From contig SVNA01000001.1 in assembly GCA_015067145.1 (NCBI GenBank), positions 186,001 to 250,000 on the forward strand: DNA of 64,000 nucleotides. Direction: 5' to 3'. The notes beneath the pieces are model-generated. The model did no database searches. It had not been told where the DNA came from and saw nothing but the letters and a program-made list of their open reading frames with translations. Position numbers and translations under genes: made by a program. Positions 42,079 to 50,915 of this stretch are shown here, piece by piece (the first letter of the stretch is position 1; each line of letters begins with the position of its first letter). This DNA comes from Oscillospiraceae bacterium. GTDB taxonomy: Bacteria; Bacillota; Clostridia; Oscillospirales; Ruminococcaceae.

Positions 42079-44739
42079 TTAAAGCATTTCTTTTACAAGC
42101 TGTGGAACCTGTGCCAGTGCTTCGTCAACTTTTGTTGCATCTTTTACGCCAGCCATAGCAACGTCCGGTTTACCGCCGCCGTTACCTCCTGTAAGCATCG
42201 CAACTGCTTTTACAAGAGCACCTGCTTTTACACCTTTTGCAACAACTGCTTTGCCACAGCCAACAGCAAGTGTGTATTTGCCTTCGTTTTCGCCGCAGAG
42301 AACCATAACACCGTTATCGCCTCTGTCGTTGGACATAGCACACATCTGTTTGAGTGCATCACCTGTTGTACCACCGAGAAGTGCTGTGTAGATTTTGATA
42401 TCATCCACAACAACAGGGTTTGCAAAGAGGCCGTCCAGCTGGGATTTTGCAATTTCAGCTTTGAGGTGTTCAATTTCGCCCTGCATTGCTTTTGTTTCGC
42501 CAACCATAGCGTTTACCTTTACAGCAAGTTCGGAAGAGTTTGTGAGTTTGAGTGCTTTTGCAGAATCGTCGATGAGTTTCTGTTTTTCTTCCATAAGTTT
42601 AAGCACGCCTGCACCTGTTACAGCTTCAATTCTTCTGATACCTGCAGCTACGCTGGATTCGGAAACGATTTTGAAGAGACCGAGATGTGCTGTATTGGAA
42701 ACGTGAGTACCGCCACAGAGTTCTGTGGAAAAGTCACCCATTTTTACAACACGAACTGTGTTGCCGTATTTTTCACCGAAGAGTGCCATAGCACCGGATT
42801 TTTTAGCTTCTTCGATGGACATTTCGCTTACTGTTACGCAAAGTGCATCGAGAACAGCTTTGTTTACAAGTGCTTCAACTCTTTCAAGTTCTTCTTTTGT
42901 TACAGCGTTGAAATGTGTAAAGTCAAAACGCATTCTTTCGCTGTCTACATAGGAACCGGACTGGTGAACGTGGTTGCCGAGAACCATGCGGAGTGCAGCC
43001 TGGAGAAGATGTGCAGATGTGTGGTTACGCATTGTTGCTTTTCTTGTTTCTTCGTCAACTGCTGCAACTGCTTTGTCACCAGTTTTTACAAAACCGCTTT
43101 CAAGTGTACATGTGTGTACATAGAAGCCTTTGCCTGTTTTGCGACAGTCGAGAACTTTAAGTATTGCTGTATCTGTTGTGATAACACCTGTGTCTGCAAC
43201 CTGTCCGCCGCTTTCTGCATAGAATGGTGTTCTGTCGAGAACAACGAGAACATCTTCTTTTGCTTCTTCGTCAACGGAAACAACATCACAGAATTCGCCG
43301 TCGTATGCAAGTGCAAGCACGTTTGCATCAGCTTTCATATCTGTGTAGCCAACAAATTCTGTTTCATTAACTTCAAGAGCTTTGAAGAGGTCGTCTGCCC
43401 AGCTAACGTTGTTGTTCTTTTTGCGTGCTTCACGTGCGCGGTCAGCCTGTTCTTTAAGGTGTTTTCTGAAGCCTTCTTCATCGATGCCGATACCGCGTTC
43501 AGCAAGGATTTCTTTTGTAAGGTCAAATGGGAAACCGAATGTATCGTTGAGTTTGAATGCTTCGATACCGGAAAGGATTTTTTCTTTTGCAGAAGCTGCT
43601 GTTTTTTCGATGTTTTCAATAAGACCTGTGAGGATGTTCATACCCTGGTCAATTGTTTTGTTGAAGCGTTCTTCTTCTGTGAGAATAATCTTTTTGATGT
43701 ATTCTCTGTTTTCTTCCAGTTCCGGGTAAGCGGATTTGCTTTCGTTGATAACTGTATCGCAAAGCTCGTTGAGGAAGAGGCCTTTGATGCCGATCATTCT
43801 GCCGTGACGTGCAGCACGACGGAGGAGACGACGGAGAACATAGCCACGGCCTTCGTTGGATGGAATAACACCATCAGAAATCATAAATACTGTACTTCTG
43901 ATATGGTCTGTGATAACACGAACAGAGATATCTGTCTTTGCATCTTCCTTGTATTTTACGCCGCTGATTTTTTCAACTTCTTTGATAACGTTTGCGATGG
44001 AGTCAACTTCGAACATGTTGTCAACGCCCTGCATTACGCAGGCAAGTCTTTCAAGACCCATACCTGTGTCGATGTTGCCTTTTGGCATTCTTTCGTAGTT
44101 GCCTTTGCCGTCGGAAACAAACTGTGTGAAAACAAGGTTCCAGATTTCGATAAATCTGTCACATTCACAGCCTACGCCACAGTCAGGGCTGCCGCAGCCG
44201 TATTTTTCGCCACGGTCAAAGTAAAGCTCGGAACAAGGACCGCAAGGACCGGAACCGATTTCCCAGAAGTTGTCTTCCTTGCCCATGCGTTTCATATGGC
44301 TTGGGTCGATGCCGCGACGGTTTACCCAGATATCCCATGCTTCATCGTCATCTTCGTATACTGTGATGTAGAGAAGCTCTTTTGGAATCTGGAGTTCTTC
44401 TGTTAAAAATTCCCATGCCCATGTTGTTGCTTCTTCCTTGAAGTAGTCACCAAAGGAGAAGTTGCCGAGCATTTCGAAGAATGTGCCGTGACGTGCTGTG
44501 ATACCTACACGTTCGATGTCAGGTGTTCTGATACATTTCTGACATGTTGTTGCACGGTTGCCAGGCATTGTTTTTTCACCTGTGAAGTATTTTTTCAAAG
44601 GAGCCATACCGGAGTTGATAAGCAGCAAGCTGTTATCGTCCTGTGGGATAAGTGGGAAAGAGCCCAGACGGTTATGGCCTTTTTTCTGATAGAAAGAAAG
44701 ATATTTCTCTCTAAGGTCATTCAATGATGTCCATTCCAT
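42079..44739 (-). CDS. alaS: Alanyl-tRNA synthetase
   Basis: 886 residues from ATG 44739, which is 7 bases after GAGGTGA; a TTG at 44745 is too close to the site. Class II catalytic core first (GHNRLGSFPLIPQDDNSLL, TTCQKCIRTPDIERVG), then EIWNLVFTQF, the editing domain with HTSAHLLQAALR and LCGGTHVSNTAHLG (zinc-site Cys and His), and the C-terminal oligomerisation/C-Ala domain with GGNGGGKPDVAMAG. Controlled by the T-box leader upstream. Confidence 0.96.
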   Translation of the reverse strand: MEWTSLNDLREKYLSFYQKKGHNRLGSFPLIPQDDNSLLLINSGMAPLKKYFTGEKTMPGNRATTCQKCIRTPDIERVGITARHGTFFEMLGNFSFGDYFKEEATTWAWEFLTEELQIPKELLYITVYEDDDEAWDIWVNRRGIDPSHMKRMGKEDNFWEIGSGPCGPCSELYFDRGEKYGCGSPDCGVGCECDRFIEIWNLVFTQFVSDGKGNYERMPKGNIDTGMGLERLACVMQGVDNMFEVDSIANVIKEVEKISGVKYKEDAKTDISVRVITDHIRSTVFMISDGVIPSNEGRGYVLRRLLRRAARHGRMIGIKGLFLNELCDTVINESKSAYPELEENREYIKKIILTEEERFNKTIDQGMNILTGLIENIEKTAASAKEKILSGIEAFKLNDTFGFPFDLTKEILAERGIGIDEEGFRKHLKEQADRAREARKKNNNVSWADDLFKALEVNETEFVGYTDMKADANVLALAYDGEFCDVVSVDEEAKEDVLVVLDRTPFYAESGGQVADTGVITTDTAILKVLDCRKTGKGFYVHTCTLESGFVKTGDKAVAAVDEETRKATMRNHTSAHLLQAALRMVLGNHVHQSGSYVDSERMRFDFTHFNAVTKEELERVEALVNKAVLDALCVTVSEMSIEEAKKSGAMALFGEKYGNTVRVVKMGDFSTELCGGTHVSNTAHLGLFKIVSESSVAAGIRRIEAVTGAGVLKLMEEKQKLIDDSAKALKLTNSSELAVKVNAMVGETKAMQGEIEHLKAEIAKSQLDGLFANPVVVDDIKIYTALLGGTTGDALKQMCAMSNDRGDNGVMVLCGENEGKYTLAVGCGKAVVAKGVKAGALVKAVAMLTGGNGGGKPDVAMAGVKDATKVDEALAQVPQLVKEML

Positions 44740-44820
44740 TTTCAAGTCACCTCATAATGATTTATAAAATATTTTTAATAACCTTTTTACAAGAGTAAAC
44801 CACAACAGTTTCAGGGCAAT

Positions 44821-45078
44821 AAAAAAGCCCCTCGGATAAAAAATCCAAGGGACGATAAATCTACCGTGGTACCACCCAAATTATGCGTACTTAAATCCAA
44901 GTACACATCACTTTATCTGCATTAACGCTGCATTACGCCCTGCTTATTTCGCAGGGGGCAAAAGGGTGGCATTCAATAGAGCAAATTAAGTCTTGCACCA
45001 ACCGACTTATCTCTGTAAAATACTGTTATTGGTATTCCCTTTTATAGCCTTTTAACTATTCGTTTTTACTCTCTCACA
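44821..45078 (-). ncRNA. T-box leader of alaS
   Basis: On the minus strand the T-box sequence TGGGTGGTACCACGG (around 44876-44862) is followed by a strong terminator hairpin (44853-44821, CGTCCCTTGGAT / ATCCGAGGGGC plus T-run). The alternate antiterminator uses the T-box to pair with the CCA end of uncharged tRNA. A stem I with AGAGA and GGTTGGTGCAAGA elements lies at about 45050-44960; the GAATGCCACC loop offers a GCC (alanine) specifier, which is my inference. Confidence 0.9.
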
Positions 45079-45084
45079 AATATC

Positions 45085-45113
45085 ATTTTACTATAAGATA
45101 TTCTATAAGTCAA
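45085..45113 (-). promoter_or_regulatory. Promoter of the alaS T-box transcript
   Basis: TTGACT (45113-45108), 17-base spacer, TAAAAT (45090-45085) on the minus strand, just before the leader RNA. Confidence 0.65.
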
Positions 45114-45210
45114 TGCTTAAAATAGCCAAATTTTAAGGGCAAACATTTACTTGCGTTATGCGGTTTTACGTGTTATATTGTAGACAAGAAAAAGAAAGAA
45201 GGTGAAACCA

Positions 45211-45780
45211 ATGAAAACCGAAGAACACTCTTTTAATGAAGAACAGTTGGAAAATAAAGTTAAGGACACAGGCTTTAGCGGTAGATTGGATATCACCGAA
45301 AGCATAGGATAGGAAAAGAAAACGGACTGAAAACCAAAGGTTCTTAAAAGAGATAAAAGATAAAAATTGAATAAAGTTTAAAAAAATAAAATTAAACTGA
45401 AAAGGAAAAAGAAAATCTTTATATACTTGCAACAGTTAATATTGTGAACAGGTATCAGGACGAGAAACTGATGTTCAAAATGTATTAAAAGAAACTTAAT
45501 GCAGTGTTTTAAATATTGACAACAATCCTTCCAATAAATGGCAGCTTTACAACCAGTGTAAATAAAAGTTTTAAAAATTGTATAATAAAAATAACTGTTA
45601 AAGATTATTGTAAAGAAAGTAATCGAAAAAAAGAGGAAGCAAACCGCAGTTAGTGAATAAAAACAATTATTAACTTCTATTAGAGTAAAAAAGAGAAATG
45701 TTTAAAAAAAGAAGTTAGCTATAAAGTTGACCGATATTGCATCTATATTAAGGATTAAAAAAATTGAATATGATTGAAAT
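45211..45780 (+). pseudogene. Purine-rich, stop-dense decayed coding region
   Basis: An ATG at 45211 with AAGGTG upstream opens a 33-codon frame (MKTEEHSFNEEQLENK...) that ends at TAG 45312. Beyond it the plus strand stays very purine-rich and breaks into short peptide-like fragments between stops, for example VNRYQDEKLMFKMY (about 45440-45485) and LNIDNNPSNKWQLYNQCK (about 45510-45565). A terminator follows at 45786. This looks like a gene inactivated by many mutations. I cannot name the ancestor. No longer gene lies in the 45079-45885 gap. Confidence 0.35.
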
Positions 45781-45785
45781 AATGT

Positions 45786-45823
45786 AAATCCCTCTAAGAT
45801 ACAATAGTGTTTTAGAGGGATTT
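45786..45823 (+). terminator. Terminator after the decayed region
   Basis: 12-bp stem AAATCCCTCTAA / TTAGAGGGATTT plus T-run. Confidence 0.75.
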
Positions 45824-45848
45824 TTCGCACTGTCTGCTTTTATAAACC

Positions 45849-45877
45849 GATCTCCCAGCAGAAATTCTGCGGGGATC
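45849..45877 (-). terminator. Hairpin downstream of the CPBP protease gene
   Basis: GATCTCCCAGCAGAA / TTCTGCGGGGATC with bulges. Its core GCAGAAATTCTGC recurs in the hairpin at 46636, after the next gene upstream. Confidence 0.5.
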
Positions 45878-45885
45878 TTCAGATT

Positions 45886-46563
45886 TTATATGATTCCAAA
45901 AAGCATAAACCCGACTGTATTTATGGCAAAGTTGGCACACATGTGTACGATCCACGAAGGATATATATTTTTACAGTGGCTGTTGAGCCAGTTGAAAATA
46001 CTTCCGCCGATAAAAAGACCGATAAGTGCAAGCGCAAACACCCATATTTCAAACCAGGCTATCATCATCCCTGTATGGTACAGTGCAAAAATCAAAGCGC
46101 TGAATATATATGCAAATTTCACATTGCTTTTTTCTGCCAGGGTTATAAACGCAAACCCTCGAAAGAAAAATTCTTCCAGCAGACTGTTGACAAAGGAAAT
46201 ATAAACGGCAACAAAAACAAAATTATCTGCTGTAACCCCCGAGTTGCCCGTCAGCTGTGCGGTTATGCCCGAAAAATCCGCAATATTTCTGAAGAAAAAA
46301 TATCCGGCAAGTATAACTGCATACACCCCTGCTCCCAGAAATGCCGCAAATACCAAATCTTTTTTCTGCGGAATAAACAAAGCTTTTAATCTGCCGAATT
46401 CTTTTCGGTTTCTGACAAAGTAAACCAGCGGTATTATGAGAAACAGAACAAGTTTTACAGCCGATTTTACCATATACTGCGGTTCTACAACCCCATCCAC
46501 AAATGTCATCAATGCGGAAGACAGTATTACCGAAGCAATAATATATTTAGATTTATTGTTCAT
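45886..46563 (-). CDS. CPBP family intramembrane metalloprotease
   Basis: 225 residues, about seven hydrophobic segments. NSLLEEFFFRGFAF carries the EExxxR motif, FALYHTG the FxxxH motif, and the last helix region has NW and H residues, the glutamate/histidine active site of CAAX protease and bacteriocin-processing (Abi) enzymes inside the membrane. AGAGGT site. No bacteriocin gene is adjacent; substrate unknown. Confidence 0.85.
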   Translation of the reverse strand: MNNKSKYIIASVILSSALMTFVDGVVEPQYMVKSAVKLVLFLIIPLVYFVRNRKEFGRLKALFIPQKKDLVFAAFLGAGVYAVILAGYFFFRNIADFSGITAQLTGNSGVTADNFVFVAVYISFVNSLLEEFFFRGFAFITLAEKSNVKFAYIFSALIFALYHTGMMIAWFEIWVFALALIGLFIGGSIFNWLNSHCKNIYPSWIVHMCANFAINTVGFMLFGII

Positions 46564-46635
46564 AAAATACCTCTGCTGATTTTTTAATTATTATATTCCA
46601 CGTCACCAGTGCTTTCAACCGATTTTATAAAAATT

Positions 46636-46659
46636 CCCCCGCAGAAATTCTGCGAGGGG
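46636..46659 (-). terminator. Terminator of the first MATE gene
   Basis: Minus-strand stem CCCCtCGCAGAA / TTCTGCGGGGG followed by AATTTTTATAAAAT. Confidence 0.75.
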
Positions 46660-46674
46660 TATTTTTGTGTTCTG

Positions 46675-48042
46675 CTATGCCGCCTGTGTCTGTGCATCCA
46701 GCTTTGAAAAAACCTTTTTTCGTACCACAAGATAACATACAAGGTGTACAGCAAAGGTGATTCCCCAGGAAATCGGGTATGAAATGTAAAGGCTGAACTG
46801 TGTATGATACATCTGAAAAACAGTGAAAATCCACACAATTCTGAATGCACATGCACCCAGCAAGGATACGATCATAGGCATAATTGCATAGCCCATGCCG
46901 CGTATGCTGCCAACCATAACATCCATCAGACCGCAAATAAAGTACGTTGTTGAAATAACTGCAAGACGGTTCATACCATACTGGACAACCTGTGGATCTG
47001 TGGTGTAGAAACCGATGAAAAATTCGCCGAATATATATACAAGATTGCCTATAACAGCACCGACAAGGGTTACTATGCCAAGACAGCACATGAGTATCTT
47101 CCCCATTCTCTCCTTGTTCTTTGCACCGTAGTTCTGGCTTGTAAAGCTGAGGTTAGTCTGGTAAAAAGCATTCATCGCTGTGTATACAAAGCCTTCGATA
47201 TTTGCCGCTGCAGTGTTGCCCGCCATTACAAGCGAACCAAAGCTGTTGACAGAGGACTGAATGATCACATTGGAAAGGCTGAAAACCATGCCCTGAAAAC
47301 CTGCCGGCAAACCGATACGGAGCATTTCTGTCATGCGTTCTTTATTGAATGTAAGATTGTATATATTGAGATGTATTGCTCCCTCGTTGAGTGTGAGACA
47401 GCGTATTACCAACAGACAGCTTATTATCTGCGATACCACCGTTGCCAGTGCAACACCTGCTACTCCCATATGGAAAAATACAACCATAATAACATTGAGC
47501 ACTACATTTATAACCCCTGCAACCATGAGAAAGTACAACGGGCGCCTTGTGTCACCTACTGAACGCAAAATAGCCGCACCAAAGTTATAAAGCATAAAAA
47601 ACGGCATGCCTGCAAAATATATACGCATATACAGCACAGACTGATCGATAACATCAGTCGGGGTGCCCATTATGCTGAGAAGCGGGCGAGAAGCAAAAAA
47701 TCCTATAAATATAAGGGCCACACCGCCAACTGCCGCCGTTATGATGGATGTATTGATGGTTTCCTGTATACCGTCAAGATCTCGTGCCCCATAGTAACGT
47801 GCCACAAGAACATTTGTACCTATAGAGACACCTACAAAAAGATTTATGAGCAGATTGCACAATGCCCCTGTGGAACCAACTGCCGCAAGTGCCCCGCTGC
47901 CTGCAAACCGGCCCACAATGATAACGTCTGCCGCATTGAACATAAGCTGCAGAATGCCTGACAGCATAAGCGGAAATGCATACTGCAGAATATTTCTCAC
48001 AAGAGGACCGTGAATCATATCCATTTCATATGTTTTTTTCAT
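46675..48042 (-). CDS. MATE family efflux transporter
   Basis: 455 residues from ATG 48042 (AAAGGTG site). Twelve hydrophobic segments in two homologous halves; LMFNAADVIIVGRFAG in helix 2 and the matching segment in the second half are typical of MATE (DinF/NorM-like) sodium- or proton-coupled multidrug exporters. Own transcript. It is related to, but clearly different from, the second MATE pump at 55224. Confidence 0.9.
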   Translation of the reverse strand: MKKTYEMDMIHGPLVRNILQYAFPLMLSGILQLMFNAADVIIVGRFAGSGALAAVGSTGALCNLLINLFVGVSIGTNVLVARYYGARDLDGIQETINTSIITAAVGGVALIFIGFFASRPLLSIMGTPTDVIDQSVLYMRIYFAGMPFFMLYNFGAAILRSVGDTRRPLYFLMVAGVINVVLNVIMVVFFHMGVAGVALATVVSQIISCLLVIRCLTLNEGAIHLNIYNLTFNKERMTEMLRIGLPAGFQGMVFSLSNVIIQSSVNSFGSLVMAGNTAAANIEGFVYTAMNAFYQTNLSFTSQNYGAKNKERMGKILMCCLGIVTLVGAVIGNLVYIFGEFFIGFYTTDPQVVQYGMNRLAVISTTYFICGLMDVMVGSIRGMGYAIMPMIVSLLGACAFRIVWIFTVFQMYHTQFSLYISYPISWGITFAVHLVCYLVVRKKVFSKLDAQTQAA

Positions 48043-48253
48043 ATTTTCACCTTTTAAAATGTAAAGTATATGCAATAAAAAACTTCATATAACAGTATAT
48101 AACTACGATTTAAAAATTCAATAGTACATCAATAAAAAAATTGCACAAAAATTTTCAACCATATTTATTGTCCACCCTGCTTTTCGTGTTGCAAGACGAT
48201 TATAAACTATGATAAAATATATTAAATATATAACACTACAAATGAGGTGGATT

Positions 48254-48670
48254 ATGAACAGCTATAAATTCAGTGAACTTTCCGTTGGCATGAGCGAAAG
48301 CTTCAGCGTTGAAATAACCGAAAAAATGATGGATAAATTTATCGATATCACAGGTGATGTAAGCCCTATTCATGTCAGCAGTGAATATGCAAAGGCTCAC
48401 GGCTTTAAAACAAGGGTTTGTCACGGTATGCTGTTCGGCAGTATGTTCTCCACCCTTGCAGGAGTATATCTGCCGGGTGAACACTGTCTGCTCCACAGTG
48501 TTGAAACAAAGTTTTCAAATCCTGTTTTCCCCGGTGATAAACTGACTGTTACAGGCAAAATCAGTGAAATCAATGATACTTTTAAGATTGTTACCATAAA
48601 AGGCAATATCAAAAATCAGGACGGCAAAACCGTTTGTAAGGCAGTTATTCAGGCAGGAGTGAGAGAATAA
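48254..48670 (+). CDS. MaoC-like dehydratase (hot-dog fold)
   Basis: 138 residues from ATG 48254 (GAGGTGG site). DITGDVSPIHVSSEYAKAHG is the hydratase-2 motif with catalytic Asp and His kept but the usual asparagine replaced by serine (GDxNPxH to GDVSPIH); VCHGMLFGSMFSTLAG follows as in MaoC proteins. Such enzymes hydrate trans-2-enoyl thioesters to R-3-hydroxyacyl thioesters, or the reverse. The stop and next start overlap as TAATG, so it is coupled to the reductase behind it. Confidence 0.88.
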   Translation: MNSYKFSELSVGMSESFSVEITEKMMDKFIDITGDVSPIHVSSEYAKAHGFKTRVCHGMLFGSMFSTLAGVYLPGEHCLLHSVETKFSNPVFPGDKLTVTGKISEINDTFKIVTIKGNIKNQDGKTVCKAVIQAGVRE

Positions 48671-49398
48671 TGGAAAAAACTTATCTTATTACAGGTGCAA
48701 CAAGCGATGTGGGATACGAGCTTATCCGCACACTCAATGACGGTAAATCAAAGTTTCTGCTTCAGGGATTCGGTGACGGCGAAGCCATTATGGCTCTCTG
48801 TGCCGAAAATGGTATCGACGCCGAATATTTTGATGTAAATCTTTCTGACAGCGAAGATACAGACCGGTTTGTGGAAAAACTTAAATCCTGTTCTCCTACC
48901 CATTTTGTACATCTGCCAGCCCTTCGTGTTATAAACACAAAGTTCAAAAACTTTGATGAAGAACGATTTTTGCTGGATATGAATGTTCAGGTGATGAGTG
49001 CTGTAAAAATCTGCAAGACAATCGCACCAAAAATGGCAAAGGTAAAATTCGGCAGAATTTTATTTATGGCAACAAGCTATGTACTGGCAAATCCGCCAAA
49101 AAACACCGCTGCATATATTATGGCAAAAAATTCTGTAGTAGGACTGATGAAAGCTTTGGCTGTTGACTATGCATCAAATGGCATTACTGTAAATGCAATC
49201 TCCCCTTCTATGATTGAAACAAAGTTTCTTGCTGAGACAAGCCATCTTATTGTTGAACAGACTGCTGCTGCACACCCTATGAAACGCAATGCAACAGTTA
49301 AGGATGTCGTGCCTGCTATGGTATTTCTTCTCAGTGATGAAGCAGGATATATCACAGGTGTAAACCTTCCAGTTACCGGAGGAAGTATAATTGAGTAG
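48670..49398 (+). CDS. Short-chain dehydrogenase/reductase
   Basis: 242 residues. Cofactor motif TGATSDVG (residues 8-15), catalytic YIMAK (Tyr149, Lys153) and VNAISPSMIETKF, PVTGG near the end: a classical SDR of FabG-like form. The cofactor loop TGxxxDVG is slightly unusual. Together with the MaoC protein it could interconvert 3-oxoacyl, 3-hydroxyacyl and enoyl groups on a thioester, or act in surface-sugar modification. One-base overlap with maoC and eight-base overlap with the next gene. Confidence 0.88.
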   Translation: MEKTYLITGATSDVGYELIRTLNDGKSKFLLQGFGDGEAIMALCAENGIDAEYFDVNLSDSEDTDRFVEKLKSCSPTHFVHLPALRVINTKFKNFDEERFLLDMNVQVMSAVKICKTIAPKMAKVKFGRILFMATSYVLANPPKNTAAYIMAKNSVVGLMKALAVDYASNGITVNAISPSMIETKFLAETSHLIVEQTAAAHPMKRNATVKDVVPAMVFLLSDEAGYITGVNLPVTGGSIIE

Positions 49399-50368
49399 CG
49401 AAACAATAAAAAGACTTAAGCTCTGTGAAAAAGAACAGATTGTTGATTTTCTGAACGAACATTGGGGCACAAAACACCCTCTTGTAAACAACGAAACCTT
49501 GTTCAACTATTATTATGTTGATGGCGAGTGGATAAATTTTTACTGTCTGTGTGACGATGACGGTATCGCCGCTGTGTGCGGATATATAAAATGCGGTGAA
49601 AAAGCAGACAGTGATATCTGGATTTCTATATGGTGTGCAAAAAAGGGCAAGAACGGCCTTGGCCTTGCTTTGATGGGAAAAATGCAGGAACTGACAGGCG
49701 CTAATGTTATGAGCTGCAACAATATCCGCCAGAACACAATGCCTTTCTATACATTTTTAGGATATCACCCTGATGGGATGAATCATTATTACCGTCTGAG
49801 AGATTTAAAAGAATATAGAATGGCAGTTGTAAACAGCAATAATATTCCTGAATGTAGTTCATCGCAAACCGAACTTGTAGAATTTGCTGATATTGAAGAT
49901 GTTAAAAAATATTTTGACAATTTTGACAGCTGTAAGCCTGAAAAGGACTACTGGTATGTGGATAAAAGATATTTCAACTATCCGCATTATAAGTACAAGG
50001 TTTTTGGCATATTCAAAAATGATATATGCACAAGCCTTGTGGTGTTCCGTGTAAACGAAAGTGACGAGGGCAAGGTGCTGAGGCTGGTTGACTATATCGG
50101 TAATCCTGCAGATTTCGGTGATATCTGCGGACATATTGATGGGCTGATGGAAAAATATGATTGTGAATTCTGCGACTGTTACTGTTATGGTGTTGATGGC
50201 GAAAAAGCAGGCTTTGTGCTGAGAACCTCTGATGACGAAAACATCATACCAAACTACCTTAACCCTCTGTGGCAGAAAAATATAGATTATTATTTCTTTA
50301 CCAGCAGTACAGAAAATTTTATGATGTTCAAAGCTGACGGCGACCAGGATCGGATTAATTTAGGATAA
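49391..50368 (+). CDS. GNAT-like protein of unknown function (MaoC-SDR operon)
   Basis: 325 residues starting at TTG 49391; GGAGGAAG at 49378-49385 is well placed and no ATG fits, so this start is well supported. The first 150 residues look like a GNAT fold: EKEQIVDFLNEHWGTKHPLV, IWISIWCAKKGKNGLGLALM (motif A variant) and NTMPFYTFLGYHPDGMNHYY. The rest (about 165-325) is a second, diverged domain without a clear motif. Similar proteins occur in surface-polysaccharide and flagellin-modification loci. The 8-base overlap with the SDR gene implies joint function with it and MaoC. Confidence 0.7.
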   Translation: MSSETIKRLKLCEKEQIVDFLNEHWGTKHPLVNNETLFNYYYVDGEWINFYCLCDDDGIAAVCGYIKCGEKADSDIWISIWCAKKGKNGLGLALMGKMQELTGANVMSCNNIRQNTMPFYTFLGYHPDGMNHYYRLRDLKEYRMAVVNSNNIPECSSSQTELVEFADIEDVKKYFDNFDSCKPEKDYWYVDKRYFNYPHYKYKVFGIFKNDICTSLVVFRVNESDEGKVLRLVDYIGNPADFGDICGHIDGLMEKYDCEFCDCYCYGVDGEKAGFVLRTSDDENIIPNYLNPLWQKNIDYYFFTSSTENFMMFKADGDQDRINLG

Positions 50369-50374
50369 AAAAAC

Positions 50375-50398
50375 AACCGTGCAGGCACCTGCACGGTT
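50375..50398 (+). terminator. Bidirectional terminator after the MaoC-SDR-GNAT operon
   Basis: 10-bp stem AACCGTGCAG / CTGCACGGTT with a GCAC loop, A-run before and T-run after. Confidence 0.88.
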
Positions 50399-50409
50399 TT
50401 GTTTATTGA

Positions 50410-50634
50410 TTATCTTATTTTTCTTGCCAATGCAATACAGATGCATGCACCGATAATTGCTACAATAAAGCTTGCAATACCTGTTGTGTGAAAACCGATA
50501 AGACCAAACAGAAAACTGCCCACAAAGGAGCCAAGCATACCAACAAGTATATTCATAATCCAGCTGAGATGGGTATCCATAATTTTTCCTGCGATATAGC
50601 CTACAACAGCACCTGCAATAATACTGAAAATCAT
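50410..50634 (-). CDS. GlsB/YeaQ/YmgE family membrane protein
   Basis: 74 residues, three hydrophobic segments. IIAGAVVGYIAGKIM and the GMLGSFVGSFLFGLIG block are the transglycosylase-associated (GlsB) signature. In enterococci GlsB is a stress-response membrane protein. AAGGAG site, single gene. Confidence 0.9.
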   Translation of the reverse strand: MIFSIIAGAVVGYIAGKIMDTHLSWIMNILVGMLGSFVGSFLFGLIGFHTTGIASFIVAIIGACICIALARKIR

Positions 50635-50790
50635 ATTAACACTCCTTTTACATTTATCTCTTCACAAATTTTATAACATATTACAACAATCGTCAATGTT
50701 GACTTTATCATAAAAAAGTAGTAAACTTATTTAAGTCAAATATATATCAAATATGTATTTAAATTGTGAAAAGCAAAAAAATATATCTAT

Positions 50791-50867
50791 CGGGATGTGG
50801 CTCAGTTTGGTAGAGCGCTGCGTTCGGGACGCAGAAGCCGCAAGTTCAAATCTTGTCATCCCGACCA
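50791..50867 (+). tRNA. tRNA-Pro (anticodon CGG)
   Basis: 77 bases including an encoded CCA. Acceptor CGGGATG / CATCCCG, D arm GGCTCAGTTTGGTAGAGC, anticodon stem CTGCG / CGCAG with loop TTCGGGA (anticodon CGG), T arm with GTTCAAATC. Confidence 0.95.
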
Positions 50868-50904
50868 AAAACCCTCGGTTACATACAAAGTAACCGAGGG
50901 TTTT
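50868..50904. terminator. Terminator shared by tRNA-Pro and the parvulin gene
   Basis: 15-bp perfect stem AAAACCCTCGGTTAC / GTAACCGAGGGTTTT with a 7-base loop, beginning right after the tRNA CCA. Confidence 0.9.
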
Positions 50905-50915
50905 ATCATTTGTTA

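Noticed and set aside
42466-44406. 646-codon open frame antisense to alaS
   Set aside because: Same artefact of biased sense codons; Cys/Phe-rich, no family resemblance, while AlaS is unmistakable on the other strand.
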